Assembly: GCF_041146395.1 (NCBI RefSeq)
Contig: NC_090989.1
Coordinates: forward strand, 280,828,343-280,892,342
Direction: 5' to 3'
From: Eulemur rufifrons
Taxonomy: Eukaryota; Chordata; Mammalia; Primates; Lemuridae
DNA: 64,000 bases
Shown here: in pieces, positions 18,095-31,715 of the stretch
Position numbering within the stretch: the first letter of the stretch is position 1
How the letters are laid out: every line of letters begins with the position of its first letter
Translations under genes and position numbers: made by a program
The notes under the pieces: model-generated
The model's database searches: none
What the model was told of the DNA's origin: nothing
The model's input: only the letters and a program-made list of their open reading frames with translations

Positions 18095-19015
18095 AATATT
18101 GTGGTAAAGTATACATAACATAAAAGTTACCATTTTAGCCATTTTTAAGTGTACAGTGCAGTGGTAATAAGTACATTTGTGTTGTTTTGCAACCATCACC
18201 ACCATCTATCTCCAGAATTTTTTATCTTCCCAAACTGAAATTCTGTCCCCATTAAATACTAACTCTCCATTTCCACCTCCCCCCAGCCCCTGGCAACCAC
18301 CATTCTGCTTTCTTTCTCTATGAATTTTACTACTCTAGGGACCTCAAGTAAGTGGAATCATGCAATGTTTGTCTTTTTGACTGGCTTATTTCATGCAGCA
18401 TGATGTCCTCAAGGTTCATCCATGTTGTAGCCTATGTCAGAGTTTCCTTTGTTTTTAAGGCTCAGTAATATTCCATTGTATGTGTGTACCACACTTGTTT
18501 ATCCATTCGTGTGTCAGTGGACACTGGGTTGCTTCCACCTTTTGGTTATTGTGAATAGTGCTGCTATGAACGTTGGTGTACAAATATTTGTTCAAGTCTC
18601 TACTTGCGGTTCTTTTGAGTAGATGCCCAGAAGTGCAGTTGCTGCATCACAGGGTAATTCTACCTTTAATTTTTTGAGAAACTGCCATAATGTTTCCTAC
18701 AGTGGCTGCCCCATTTTACATTCCTGCCAGCAGTGCACATGGATTTCATTTTATCCACATCCTCACCAATACTTGTTATTTTCTGGTTTTGGGGTGGTGT
18801 GGGATTTGTTTTTTTGTTTGTTTGTTTGTTTTCACAATATCCTAAGGGATATGGAGTGGTATTTCATTTTGGTTTTGATTTGCATTTCCCTAATGATTAG
18901 CCATGTTAAGCATCTTTTTATGTGCTTATTGGCCATTTGTATATCTTCTGTGGAAAAATGTCAATTCAAGTTCTTTGCCCATTTTTTAATTGGATTTTCT
19001 GTTGTTGCTACACAG
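18095..19015 (-). mobile_element. L1M-type LINE 3' end
   Basis: The antisense 3'UTR and ORF2 end of an old L1 are clear: 'GTGGTAAAGTATACATAACA', 'CCAACCATCACCACC'-like, 'CCCCTGGCAACCACCATTCT', 'TAATATTCCATTGTATGTGT' and 'TTTTGATTTGCATTTCCCTA'. It carries an (GTTT)n run near 18812-18830. Confidence 0.85.
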
Positions 19016-19354
19016 GGGTCTTCTTGCTTGCCTAGATAGTTCCCTACTTTAAGAAGCTGTTAAGAATTTACCTGGGATCCTACGGGGCAGCCTACTCCCT
19101 TTGCACAGATGTAATGCAGAGATGAATGTGCAGGGACTTGCTACTCTGGAAAACTACCTGGCATGAAAAGATTTGCCCTTGTCTACGTATTGTAGAGGAA
19201 TTTCAGTGGTGGATACTTCAGAAATAAGCCATTGGCTGCTTTTGGGTATTGTATGATATTGTCATCTAACTTTTTACTAAATAAAAATATAATCTCTTTT
19301 TGAGAAAAGGAGGAAGCAGAAATTCTGTCTTATAATTTTTCATTATAATATTCT

Positions 19355-19565
19355 GGTGTTGGCCAACTATGGCCCATGGACCAAATCCCACCCCCACCTG
19401 TTTTCATAAATGAAGTTTTTTTCTAATGCAGCCATGGCCATTTGTATACACACTGCCCATAGCTGCTTTCACTACTTGGCAGAGTTGAGTAATTGGGACA
19501 GAGATTGTCCAGCCCACACAGGCAAACATTTGCTGTCCAGCCCTTTACAGAAAAAGTTCTAGACA
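19355..19565 (+). mobile_element. hAT-type non-autonomous repeat
   Basis: The element starts TTGGCCAACTATGGCCCATGG and ends CAGCCCTTTACAGAAAAAGT, as in a common 'GGCAAACTATGGCCC'-type mammalian DNA repeat. The exact family is not assigned. Confidence 0.6.
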
Positions 19566-19904
19566 TTTGAGGGAAACCATTTGTAAAGCCATATACGTAA
19601 TAGAGGGATAATGATTACTGGGTCCTTATTCTATACTCAAGCACTTTAAAAACTGTAAAGCTTACGTAGATATAAGATATTACTGCTTTTAAGTACTAAC
19701 AGAACTTCAGCTTTGCTCCAGAGCTATGTTTAAGCTTTTACCTAACCTGCCCCTCTGATGGGAATCTGCACTTGCCTCTAACAAGCTGGCTTTACGATTG
19801 ATTACCCTAAATTCATCAGCAGAGCTTTGGACTGTAAATTCCCCCCCAGGAGGTTTATAATCCTTCCCTTCCCTGACTCCTCTGATCCAGGTCCCGGTGC
19901 AGTT

Positions 19905-20112
19905 ACAGGTTGGGTATGAAATGCTGAGGACCAGAAGTTTTAGATTTCGGATTTTTTCAGATTTTGGAATATTTGCATTATACTTAACTGGTTCAGCATC
20001 CCTAATCCAAAAATCCAAAATCCTCCAATGTGCATTTTCTTTGAGCATCATGTTGGTGTTCAAAAAGTTTCAGATTTTGAAGCATTTTGGATGAAGGATA
20101 CTCAGCCTACAT
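19905..20112 (+). mobile_element. Pogo/Tigger-like MITE
   Basis: The ends are inverted (GGTTGGGTATGAAATGC left; GGATGAAGGATACTCAGCCT right). The interior is an imperfect palindrome of repeated TTTCAGATTTTGGA-like words around CATCCCTAATCCAAAAATCC. It is non-coding. The family is assigned from recall of this palindromic structure. Confidence 0.6.
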
Positions 20113-22069
20113 AGGTTTGTCTAACTTTTGTTTTTGCTTTCCGAGCAGAAACTAAGGTAGCCCTAAAGCCACTGATGCTATTGGCAGGGGGGATTATTAT
20201 AAGGCTAAACTTGGAGACTCCAGCTCAGAAGCCTCCAGAGCAAGGAGGAGGTCAGGAGAAAGAGGCAAACCCCCGACTGCACAGTTTGCTGTGATTTTGC
20301 CTCCCTAGAATGTGGGGACGGCTCTAGAACTGGGTGCCACCTGGTCAACAGTGGGTGTTAGATTTCCCGTAGCACTGCAGCGTGCTGTCCACTTTTTTGC
20401 TACTGGGGACGGTCTGTTGGGACCCCACCCTCTGGAGCAGGGTTTCATGATGTAGGAGAAAAGAGGCAGAAGAAATAAGATTTCCTTGATCGGGTTGAAA
20501 ATTGTCATCTTTTTTTCCCTATGGATACATTTGTCATTCCACTCCAGTCCCAAAAGTCTGAAGCTACACCTCCAGAGCATTGGCAACTGTCTTCCCTACA
20601 GACAAATGGCGGGCTGGCAGTCAGAGGACACTTGCTATTCATGCACTACGATGGGAGTACTTACAAAGCTCCCTCTTGTGTTGCATGAGATAAAGTGGTA
20701 CCTCTACAACCCTCAGATGTTTCTGCCCTGTACTCAGGACCACCTCACTTAAGGGGGCGACCTTCTAATTCAGATGGGTTTTGTGTGGCATCCATGAATG
20801 CATTACACAGGGATTTGTGGGTGCCAAAAACTCTAGGTGAGATTTTGTGCATGCATTTACCTGGGCAGAGGGTTAGTGGCTTTTATTATAGCAAATTTTC
20901 AGAAGAGTTTGTGAAACTAGAAAGATTTAAAGCCACTGCTAAATAAACAGTTTTGAAGAGAGAATGAGAGAAAGTATGTGTGTGCATTTTTTATTTGGCT
21001 GGTTTAATACCGTGGTTTTAAATTTTTTAATCACCAAAAGCCTCCTTTCATTATTTTCCCTCAACAGATCACCCAGAATTCATGTAATCTCATCAACCTA
21101 ATGAAGGCTTCCAATCAGCATTATAAAATAATCAATTAACCAGAGATACTACCTTGAATTAATATAAGCTACAAACCAAAGCAAAGAGGCTTCTCCTCTC
21201 ACCAGGCTGAGAAGCAGCCTTGTCATGGGCACATTGCCATTTTTGTTGTTAGAATTCTAATATATTAATGCTTTAGGGGGCCCACAGCCACCCAGAAGAC
21301 CTGGTTAGTGATCCGTGGTGGCGTGCCTTCCCTGGGCCTGTCTGGGCTTGGTTCTCCTGCCCAGTAGTGTTGGCATCCCTTTGGTTTCTGTGTGTCTTCA
21401 GACAACTGCCGAAACCAAATCTCAATTGATTACTGCAGTATTTGGGGAAGGTCAGATTCTCTTCCTCAGAAGATTTTGCCAGCTGTTAACCAGCCTTTGT
21501 CATCAAGCATTGGGAAGTCCGATCTTCGTCCTGGCCTAGGTCACTGCCCACTGTGACGGTGCAGTGGACAGCTGGGGGTGGGGCAGAGGTGACAGGCGCC
21601 ATGTCTGGCTGATGTAGCTTACAGCGTTGCTGCTGCAGACTGCAGCAGGCAGAGAGGAGGAGGGGCTGACAGGAGCAGAGTCTGAGATTGGCGTGCCCTT
21701 CTCACACCCCTCATCTCATTGTGGTTTTAGAATGGGAGAGGAGGGAATGGAAGCTGGGAACTGAACAGACTTGACACAGAAGTCTTTTACGGAGCTGGTC
21801 TTTCCTGGTGTCATGTGGTCTCAAGTTCTGCTCTCATGGGCCATTTTTGCTTCTTTGATTTATCATGCAAAATACAGTTTTGCTTGTGATAAGATACATA
21901 GCCCTTAACTGTTGAATTTGGTGACTTTTAATGTCTTTTGGGTCATTGCTACCAAAATATATTGGTGGTGTATTTTGAATCATTTTTCGCACGACCCTTA
22001 ACCGTTTGATCAAAGAAGTTCATTTTCTGCATAGTTCTTGACCACTCTGCCTTTCCCATGCTTGTGCCT

Positions 22070-22686
22070 TGTGAACTGAAATAAAATCTTTAGGCTCCCC
22101 CGCACTGGCTGACTGAAGGGGCCCCCTCTTGGCCAAGAGATACCCTAAAACTGAATTACTAGCCTTGAGAAGGGAGGTCAGACATGCCTCATCATGCCCC
22201 CCTCCCTTCTTGGAGATATCCTTTGTAACTCATTAACAGGCCTAAGGCTACACAGGACAAAGCTACAGGTCCTTGCTATACATAACAAATCCCTGAGTCT
22301 GAGTATAAATCCGGTGGCTTGTCTCTGATTAACAGACTTCCTTATCTTAACTTAAAATATACCAAGCCTTTAGACAAAGCTTCATTTCTTTAACCAATTA
22401 TAAATCAAAGAGTCTTTAAGCCCACCTATAACCAACCTATAAGCCCCCACTTTGAGATGTCCCACCTTTTTGAGCCAAACCAATGTATGCCTTCCATGTA
22501 TTGATTTACGAGTTGATGTGTAATTCCTGTCTCCCTGAAATGTATAAAACCGAACTGTAACCCAGCCATAGCAAGTCCACTTGCTCAAGGCTTCTTGGGC
22601 GTGACTCTGGGCCATAGTCCTCAAATTTGGGTCAGAATAAACCTGTTTAAATTATTTTACAGAGCTTGGCTTCTTTTCCGTTGACA
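22070..22686 (+). repeat. ERV 5' LTR
   Basis: The LTR is 617 bp, beginning TGTGAACTGAAATAAAATC and ending CCGTTGACA. A TATA box (TATAAAA, 22543-22549) and poly(A) signal (AATAAA, 22636-22641) are in the expected order and define the plus strand. Confidence 0.92.
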
Positions 22687-23573
22687 AGACTGTCGCACAG
22701 CGTGAGGCTCAGAGAAGACTCAGAACTCCCCGAAGGAGTAGCCCGAACTCGGCACCAGATACCTACATGGCCCGTTTGGGCCCCCCGACTCCGAGCTTCT
22801 CCTTGGGTGGAACTGGTAAGTCCTCCTGAGCTCAGGCCGTCCCGTTCTTGGTTGATGGTCCTGGTTTATTCTGAGCTGTTGGTTCTTTTCCTAGGAATTT
22901 GTTGTTTGGGATCCTAATTTTGATTTGGAGGTACATTCTAAAGTGTCTCCTCCATTGTCTCTTCCTCCTAAAATTAATCTCAGTTGGCTTTTCTGCGAAT
23001 TTGCGAAAGAGGAAACTGAGCTGTCTTGTTTGTAGATAAATGAGAGCCTGAGTTCTCAGCTCTAAAGAGAAAGGGCATTTTATTCCTCCCAGCTGAAAGG
23101 CACCCCTGGGTGACGGGGGACCTCAGGGGGAGTTGCCTGGGGTGATTGCCCACAGCTTGAGGGGCCCTATAGGGAACCCCCCATCAAAATTAATTAATAG
23201 CAGGCTTGTCTAGGAAACACATTTAAGAGCTGACCACTCAGCATTTTGAGCCCTCTCAGAGGTAGTAGACCCCCGAAGAGAGAAACTGAGACAGGTAAAG
23301 TGCGGGAGCGGCTCAGTGGTGAAACTTTACTGTGCAGCCCCAACCCATAATCAGCACACTCTGCCCGACCCTAAACCCTAGACTACAGTTCAGTTGCTTC
23401 TTTTAAAGAAAAATAGGAAAAAAATCTTGTAAAAATGAGGAAAGACAAGGAGAACAACCCCCTTTGGGCACCCCAGTTGGTGTATGGCACCTCTAGCTGC
23501 ACGTATTTATGTAAATGAAAAGGTTCAAAGACCTGCCGGGTTTTCTAGGACTTCAGCCGGTTATGGCCAATTC

Positions 23574-23851
23574 TTTTTTTTTTTGAGACAGTCTTGCTCT
23601 GTCACCTGGGCTAGAGTGCTGTTGGCGTAAGCCTAGTTCACAGCAACCTCGAAATCCTGGGCTCAGGGGATCCTCCTGCCTCCTAAGTAGCTGGGACTAC
23701 AGGCGTGCACCACCACACCCAGCTAATTTTTTCTGTTTTTAGTAGACCAGCCTCTTGCTCAGACTGGTCTCAGACTCCCAGCCTCATGTGATCCTCCCAC
23801 CTCAGCCTCCCAGAGTGCTAGGATTATAGGCGTGAGCCATCGTGCCCAGCC
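23574..23851 (-). mobile_element. Alu inside ERV
   Basis: A short T-run and both monomers are present, ending CGTGCCCAGC. The target duplication TATGGCCAATTC occurs on both sides (about 23562 and 23852). It lacks the lemur middle segment and looks older than its neighbours. Confidence 0.93.
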
Positions 23852-24852
23852 TATGGCCAATTCCTGTGTACAAGATTTTACTGAAGGGTAAATTACATCA
23901 AGGAAATTCAGAGCTCAGTTGATGGACCTGCCACTATAGAGTTAAAATGTCTCTCAAGCGCTCTCTCTTTCTTTTCTGGCTATTCTAAACCTACTAACTT
24001 TTTCTACTGATGGTGAGATAAAGTCATTGTTTATAATACCTCCAATTGAAAGGCTACCTGGAAATCTTACAGCCAATTCTAGCTAAAATGTAAACACTGA
24101 AAATTCATTTTAAACCGGGGGTGGGGGTGGGGTTGGGGGGGTTGGTAAAAGAGGTGTTTTTTTTTTTTTTTTTAAATCCAACTGCCATAAAAACTGCTTT
24201 ACCCGAAACTTTGATCCTCAGATGTAATTAGGTTACCTATCAGGGCAACTAAAGTTTAGCCACCTGAACAAGTTCCGATTTTGTCAGAAGAAATTTGGAT
24301 CCAGTATCTTTTACAAACTGGTGAGTTTGTATTACTGTCTCATGGCTAGAATTCTGAGGTAAAATCTATTGAAACTTTGTGTATGCATGAATGTTTATGT
24401 TTAGATATGTTTTGTGTTTGTCTCTAAAATATATGTTTGTGTGCCTGCGTGGTTCTGGACTGGCTTATAAAAGAATGCTCATAAATTAATTAAACCCAAA
24501 TGAATTTTCTAGTTTACTTGAATTTAGTAATATTTGATAAATAAGCTGGGTTATTAAAAATATTGGTGAAGTAGAAATAAAAATGTTGTCAACATACATT
24601 TTTTGCCTGGGTTTTACTGGACATTTTTATGTTTCTTAAGGTATCCAGGTAAACAGGTTCTGTCTAGCCAAGAATTAAAAAAAAGTGTCAGGGCTTGACA
24701 CAGAGGTTGTAAAATTATAAACCTAGCCAAAGACAAAATGATCTGTGTTTGTATAATTTTTAATAAGTAAGGTAAGTTTAATATTGTTGGTCTAATGATA
24801 ATAGCTAAATCTTCTTGAGTTATCAACAAAAATGCCTATTTTTAACTTTAAG

Positions 24853-24858
<6 letters not shown>

Positions 24859-24885
<27 letters not shown>

Positions 24886-25213
24886 GTTGAGACAGAGTCT
24901 CACTTTGTTGCCCAGGCTAGAGTGAGTGCCGTGGCGTCAGCTTAGCTCACAGCAACCTCAGACTCCTCGGCTTAAGCGATCCTACTGCCTCAGCCTCCTG
25001 AGTAGCTGGGACTACAGGCATGCGCCACTATGCCCGGCTAATTTTTTTTTTTTTTTTTAATATAGATTTTTAGTTGTCCATATAATGTCTTTCTATTTTT
25101 TAGTAGAGACGGGGTCTCGCTCAGGCTGGTCTCGAACTCCTGACCTTGAGCAATCCACCCGCCTCGGCCTCCCAGAGTGCTAGGATTACAGGCGTAAGCC
25201 ACTGCGCCCGGCC
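24859..25213 (-). mobile_element. Strepsirrhine-type Alu inside ERV
   Basis: A long T-run, both monomers, and the lemur middle segment (TTTTAGTTGTCCATATAATG) are present, ending GCGCCCGGCC. The target duplication TTAAGGTTCTT is at 24848 and 25214. Confidence 0.95.
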
Positions 25214-26562
25214 TTAAGGTTCTTAATTAGGTAAAAATGTAGACATGCCTAAATGAAAAATGTGTCAACAAATTAGAATAAATAAAACACCAAATAAATA
25301 GAACATAAAAACAGAAACTTATGGTCAAAAGTTTATAAAAATATTTTGGTTTTGGTCTTTTAATCCTAGCTGCAGATACAGTTTCTTCCACTAATTTCAG
25401 TGTCTGAAAAGGTTCACATAAGACGTGTTTCTGACTCACTCTTTCTGTCATCTGATAGTAACAGTACTTTTAGGGATTCAAAGCTATCCTAAAAATTGTG
25501 GTTATAAGAACTTAAATTTAAAATCTTTAGTTTTCCCTTGGTCTTGTCCACTCTTGATTTGCTAACCGATTATGTGTACGTTTTGTTGCTATAACAAAGT
25601 TTTTACCTAGGAAAAAAATCCTTAATTGTTAAATTATATATATTAATTTATTTTAAGATTAAAAAAAAGATTGTTAAATCCAAAGAGAATCTCAAAACAG
25701 TCTTACTCTTTGGAAATAGTACATGTACTCAGGTTTACACCCAAGTTGGAAAACGTTTTGAGACTAATTTAGATGGTTTTTAAAACAGCTTAATCTTGAT
25801 CCTCATATAAGAAAAACATGTTACAACTTTGTGTCATTATTTGAGGTGCTAAGGATTGGTGTTAAAGGTTTTTCTTTTTTTTCAGTCTAAAGTCAAGTGA
25901 TATGTTGATGGGGCTTAAAAAACTACCCTAAAATAAAGGCCTCAAAAACAAAAGTTCTTTGACTTTCCCTTGTCTTTCTACCTTTTGGTCCCATACTTGC
26001 CTAAAGCTAGCCATAGAAATCAAAATCCCTCTTCCCCAAGACAGGTCATAAAAGCCAGAACGCCTTTTTTCATAAAACCTAAAATTATTCTATGTAAACT
26101 CGTGCCATAAAGTAATGATCTGACCTACTTTGTTTTACTGTAAAACCCCTACTCCGGAAAGAGCCTGGCCCACACCTAAAAGAAAACAATACACACTCAG
26201 AGAGGCCAAACACAATCTGGATAAAAAGGCCTTACTTGGTTCCCCACTCAGCCTGTTAGCAGGAGATCACACCCTTTTTGTCCAGTCATATTTCTACACA
26301 GCTGTCTATACCTTGTTGACCCTAAGCATAAAAATGGACAATTTCCCTTATATTTTTTAGTGTTCATTCTAAAGACGCCCATATATAAGTTTGTAATTTT
26401 TTTCCTCCTATTAATCTGCCTCATATCAATAAATTTTCAACAAATCTTTATGCAAACAGTGGGCTTTGCTCCATTCCCCACAGTTTGGCTAAACTGTGGG
26501 AGGCCAGGGACACTTTGATCCCTATAGTGTCCGTAGATTTTGTTTTGAAATGTAGTGTTTTA

Positions 26563-26840
26563 TTATTTTTTTGTTTTTTATTTTTTTTTTTGAGACAGAA
26601 TCTCACTCTGTTGCCTGGACTAGAGTGCCATGGTGTCAGCCTAGCTCATAGCAACCTCAAACTCCTGGGCTGAAGCGATCTTCCTGCCTCAGCCTCCGAG
26701 TAGCTGGGACTACAGGCATGCGCCACCATGCCCGGCTAATTTTTTCTATTTTTAATAGAGATGGGGTCTCACTGTTGCTCAGGCTAGTCTCAAACTCCTG
26801 AGCTCAAGCAATCCTCCTGCCTTGGCCTCCCAGAGTGCTA
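26563..26840 (-). mobile_element. Alu inside ERV, 5'-truncated
   Basis: The element runs from a T-rich tail to CCCAGAGTGCTA and lacks the final ~30 bp that form the Alu 5' end. The target duplication GAAATGTAGTGTTTTA / GAAATGTGGTGTTTTA is at about 26547 and 26841. Confidence 0.93.
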
Positions 26841-26866
26841 GAAATGTGGTGTTTTAAAAGGATCTA

Positions 26867-27208
26867 GGCTGGGTGTGGTGCCTCACGCCTGTAATCCTAG
26901 CACTCTGGGAGGCCGAGGTGGGTGTATCGTTTGAGCTCAGGAGTTCGAGACCAGCCTGAGTAAGAGCGAGACTTCCGTCTCCACTAAAAAAATAGAAATT
27001 AGCTGGACAACTAAAAATATATAGAAAAAGTTAGCCAGGCATGGTGGCACATGCCTGTAGTCCCAGCTACTCAGGAGGCTGAGGCAGTAGGATTGCTTGA
27101 GCCCAGGAGTTTGAGGTTGCTGTGAGCTAGGCTGACGCCATGGCATTCACTCTAGCCTGGGCAACAACAGAGTGAGACTCTGGCTCAAAAATAAATAAAT
27201 AAATAAAT
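26867..27208 (+). mobile_element. Strepsirrhine-type Alu inside ERV, sense strand
   Basis: The sequence begins GGCTGGGTGTGGTGCCTCAC, has both monomers and the lemur middle segment, and ends in an (AAAT)n tail. The target duplication AAAAGGATCTA is at 26856 and 27209. It faces the Alu at 26563-26840. Confidence 0.95.
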
Positions 27209-28427
27209 AAAAGGATCTAATTAGTTAACACCTTTAAACAGGATATATTCGGAAATATCTGTTATATTTATAAAACTTAAAAATGATGTTACATTGTTTA
27301 AACTAACAAGTCTCACTAAAATACATGTTTGTTTTTCTTGATAAGATTTATAAGTTTAAAAATAATTAAAACTATATTTTGATCCCTGGTCTGTGTTATA
27401 TATCTAATTTACACGGTGTAAAAATGGTTAACAAAAGAATAACTTAAAATGATACCTAGAATCTAAGTAAACTGTTAAGATAAATAGGTAAATTAGATAA
27501 ATATAAATGAGATAAACACAAATAAAATTTTCATATAATTTAAAATCTTAAAGTCATGTTAAGAGAATGATCCTAAAATGTCATTTATAAGATAAAATAC
27601 TAAAACATTATTAAACGTAAGTTTAAGTTTACATACCTTGATATCTTATTTTTATATTTAAGAGTACTAATAAAATTAGAGGCTGATAACAGGTCAAGGT
27701 TAATTTCTTAGGTTTCTCCTTCCTAGGTTTCTCCAAGAGTTGACATTATGACTAATATATGTAATTAAAACTACTAAATAAAAGAAAAACAATTCAATAT
27801 AAAATAAAATGTTTTAATAAAGATTATAAGACAAATTGTTTTTGTTAAAGATAATTTTGTCTAATTTATAGGTTTTAAAGACTTTTAAATTAAATAAATG
27901 AGTAAAATTAGATATAAAAGTTAAAAATAAAGATTATAAAAGGTTTATAAAAAAATCTTACGGTAAAATTGATTAAATAGATTTGTTTATAAGATTTTAT
28001 TAAAATTAGCTTTTCCATGATACACTAATACAAAGGAAAAGTTTGGTTTTCTCTTTCTTTTTTTTTTTGTTTTTTTTTTGTTTTGTCTTTGAAACAAAAA
28101 TTTTCATGAGATTTCTAAAATTCTAATATGCCTTGATAATGTATTAATAATAATTATATATGTTAAATTATTGTATGACACAAAAATAACCAAATCTCCT
28201 TTGCATCTTTAGTCATGACTAAGATTTTGTCATCTACAATATTATTTGCCTTTCATGTGATTAATAGAAATAACAAGATTTTTGTTCACGTTTTGAATAA
28301 ACTACAAAAAAGTGGGGAGAGAGACAAATTCAGTTTGTCTTATTAATTTGTATTTCAGTTTGTCTATAGTAGGTCTTATAGATTGTTTGAAAAACTAGGT
28401 CTCTTTCTATCAAAAAATGAGATTTTT

Positions 28428-28758
<331 letters not shown>

Positions 28759-29808
28759 AAAAATGAGATTTTTAATTTTAAAAATCTTTTAATTATCAGT
28801 TTGACTAAATAAATGAGTAATTTTATAGTAACCTGTGATCCTGTTTCATGACAGACAGTTCGTGATTTCCTACTTCTTAAGTTTTCACTAAATTTTTTTT
28901 TTGTCCTAAAATAACTGGTTATTTAAGAAAAGAAAAATAAAAAACTAAAATATTTTTTATGACTTTTTATTTAAAACGTTACTGATTCTCTTACTTTGGT
29001 TTCCAGAGTCATGACAAGTTTTAAGTAAATAATAAGTTTGCCTGCTATCTCCAAGATTTAAAACTATTAAATCTCACCGGGCCCAACCTGTTATTCACTG
29101 CCAACCACAAACATCCTGCCTCCAGGCCCAGGGATTATCACGAAAGTGGGTGGGGCATGTGAGAGACTATAAGGGCCAATTCGGAGGACTTAATTTAGAC
29201 CCTCCAGAGTAAGAATGGACACAAAGCCTAAACAAATACTAAATGAGAGACTTTACCTTTCTGGGCCACGTGGTCAAACATCCATCCCCATTATAAAAAA
29301 TTTCCTGCTTCCCATAGACTTAGAGCTTCCTGAATAGAATTATTCTCAGTTGTGGGGTTTATATAAAAAAAAATAATAAGAAATTTATCAGCCACCTTAA
29401 GACAAATTACTAGAGACTAAAATATTGTGACACAACAAAAGTCTCTAAATTCCTTAGCTTAAATGGTTAACAATACTTACTTTTACTACAAGTCTACAAC
29501 TAAACCCAAAAATATAGTAACTCACCACTTATAGATAAATTAATTTTTATAGCCTTGCCTTTAACATTTTGGTCTTTACCCTTTCGTTGCCTAAAGGGTT
29601 TCAAGGGTTATGAGCACCTGTCCACCTACAGTCCCACCTGGCCAAACATTTAATTGACTGTAAGCCTTTTGACTCTTCAGTCCTCTTGGCCACAAGGGCC
29701 TAGATGGACTCAGGACAGGTAGCCACACCACCCCGACAACAGATCAGACAAAATAAGAATTTGGCCATCGTTGCTGCCTCTGGCAGATCTTGGCTAAAAG
29801 GGAGGAAT

Positions 29809-30416
29809 TGTGAGCTAAAATAAAATCTTAAGGCTCCCCGACACTGGCTGACTGAATGGACCCCTTCTTGGCCAAGGAATACCCTAAAACTGAGTTACTA
29901 GCCATGAGTAGAGAGGTCAGATATGGCTCATCATGGCCCTCTCCCTTCTTGGAGATACCCTTTGTAACTCATTAATAGGCATAAGGCTATATAGGACAAA
30001 GCTACAGGTCCTTAAATATAACAAATCGCTTGAGTTTGGCTATAAATCCGATGGCTTGTCTCTGATTTACAGACTTCCTTATCTTAAAACATTCTAAGCC
30101 TTTAGACAAAGCTTCATTTCTTTAACCAATTATAAATCAAGGAGTCTTTAAACCCACCTATAACCAACCTATAAGCCCCCACTTTGAGATGTCCCACCTT
30201 TTTGAGCCAAACCAATGTATGCCTTCCATGTATTGATTTATGAGTTTATGTGTAATTCCTGTCTCCCTGAAATGTATAAAACCGAACTGTGACCCAACCA
30301 CAGCAAGTCCACTTGCTCAAGGCTTCTTGGGTGTGGCTCTGGGCCATAGTCCTCAAATTTGGGTCAGAATAAACCTGTTTAAATTATTTTACAGTTTGGC
30401 TTCTTTTCTGTTGACA
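29809..30416 (+). repeat. ERV 3' LTR
   Basis: The LTR is 608 bp, TGTGAGCTAAAATAAAATC to CTGTTGACA, with a TATA box (30275-30281) and AATAAA (30368-30373). By hand count it differs from the 5' LTR at about 50 positions, most of them in the first half. Confidence 0.92.
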
Positions 30417-31044
30417 TCCTGATACCATCTGTGAGATGGGTTAGTGGGACCTTTTCTTAGTGGAGGCCAGAAGACACCCCATGAGCTTTAACCCCTCCCC
30501 AAAACCAGTGTGGTCCTGGGTTAGCGTGTGGCCTGCGAGAGAAAAGCCATGCAGCCAGTCTTTTTGGCCCATGTGTGACCACAAATGGAGGAGGCCCCCC
30601 TGTCCTCCATGCAGAGTGAGCTGGAGCCCAGCGCTTAAGCAGATTGTGGAAACATTGAGATTCAGAATGAGTCAGAGGGACTCTCATGCTATCCAGGCTT
30701 TGCCGTCATCTTTAGTTCTTTAATTTTTCTGTTGGACTCAAAATTCCCCTGAAGCACAGCAGAGAGGAAGCAGGAATAAAGGATGATGGGTAGGTGGAGA
30801 TGTTTTTAAGCCTTAAGGCTTTCCTTAACATCCAGGGAAGTATTGTTTTGGAAATTTTTCACCCTTTAAGAGGCTGCCGTGGGCCTTTGCTTCTGTGTAT
30901 CCTGTAAATCATACAGTATTAACTCCTTAGAATGGATGGCTGACAGCTCCTGGGCATTGCCCGGCAATTTGAATCATGATTGCTTCTCCCTGAACTGCCA
31001 GTGAATTGTAAAGTTATGAATTGCCTTTATCTTAGTGCAAAGCG

Positions 31045-31255
31045 TAGGTGTTAAGAGCTTGGTCCTTGGAGGGAGGTGGACTTGGGTTTGAGTATTGGCA
31101 CGACTTTGGTAATTTGCTAAACTTCTCCAGGCCTGAGTACTTCACCAGACTGCTTCCCTCAGGGAGGTTATTGTGAGATGAAGCACGGGCGGTGCCCAGC
31201 CTAATGCCTGGCACATGGTGATCACTCAGTCAATGGTGGCAGCTAATGCTATTGT
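31045..31255 (-). mobile_element. MIR SINE
   Basis: The order GAGCTTGGTCCTTGGAGG, then GGACTTGGGTTTGAGTATTGG, then TGTGAGATGAAGCACGGGC, then GTGCCCAGCCTAATGCCTGG is the antisense MIR order. Confidence 0.7.
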
Positions 31256-31629
31256 TTTGTCATTGTCACAGTTTCAGGATCATCCAGGGAAGTCAGCTAG
31301 GGGTGAGGAGGGGGAGATCTGTCTCTTTGCTGGCCTGCGTAGTTCCTCTGTGACACAGACAGGGCAGGTGACCATCTAGGGGAGGACCAGTGCCTCCTAC
31401 AGAGCATGCGCTTTGGCTCTTTTGCTCCTGTGGCACCTCTTGCCTCAGTGGGTGCTTGTTCCATTCCTGTCAGTAAGTACTTGCCAAAATCAAGAGTCAC
31501 GGTCATTTTCCTCAGCGTGAGTGGAAGGAAGAGGAAAGCACGGGAGGTCAGTCTTTTAGGATCTCCTGGAGCAAGTGGGCACGATACCCTCTCCTCCTCC
31601 ACTCCCCTGCAGGTGTTTCAAAATCATCA

Positions 31630-31715
31630 TAGCCAGGCCAGATTCTGTAAGAATTGGGGGGCAGCCTGGGCATCTGTGCTTAAATAAAGCTCTCCAGGTG
31701 ATTCTGGTGCTCACC
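31630..31715 (+). mobile_element. MER5A-like fragment
   Basis: The end of a MER5A-type hAT repeat is recognisable from 'TTAAATAAAGCTCTCCAGGT' followed by GATTCTGGTGCT. The upstream portion is poorly kept. Confidence 0.5.

Noticed and set aside
22687..22720. Retroviral primer-binding site directly after the 5' LTR
   Set aside because: The sequence after TTGACA does not match the usual proline, lysine or other tRNA 3' ends that I know, so I do not call it.
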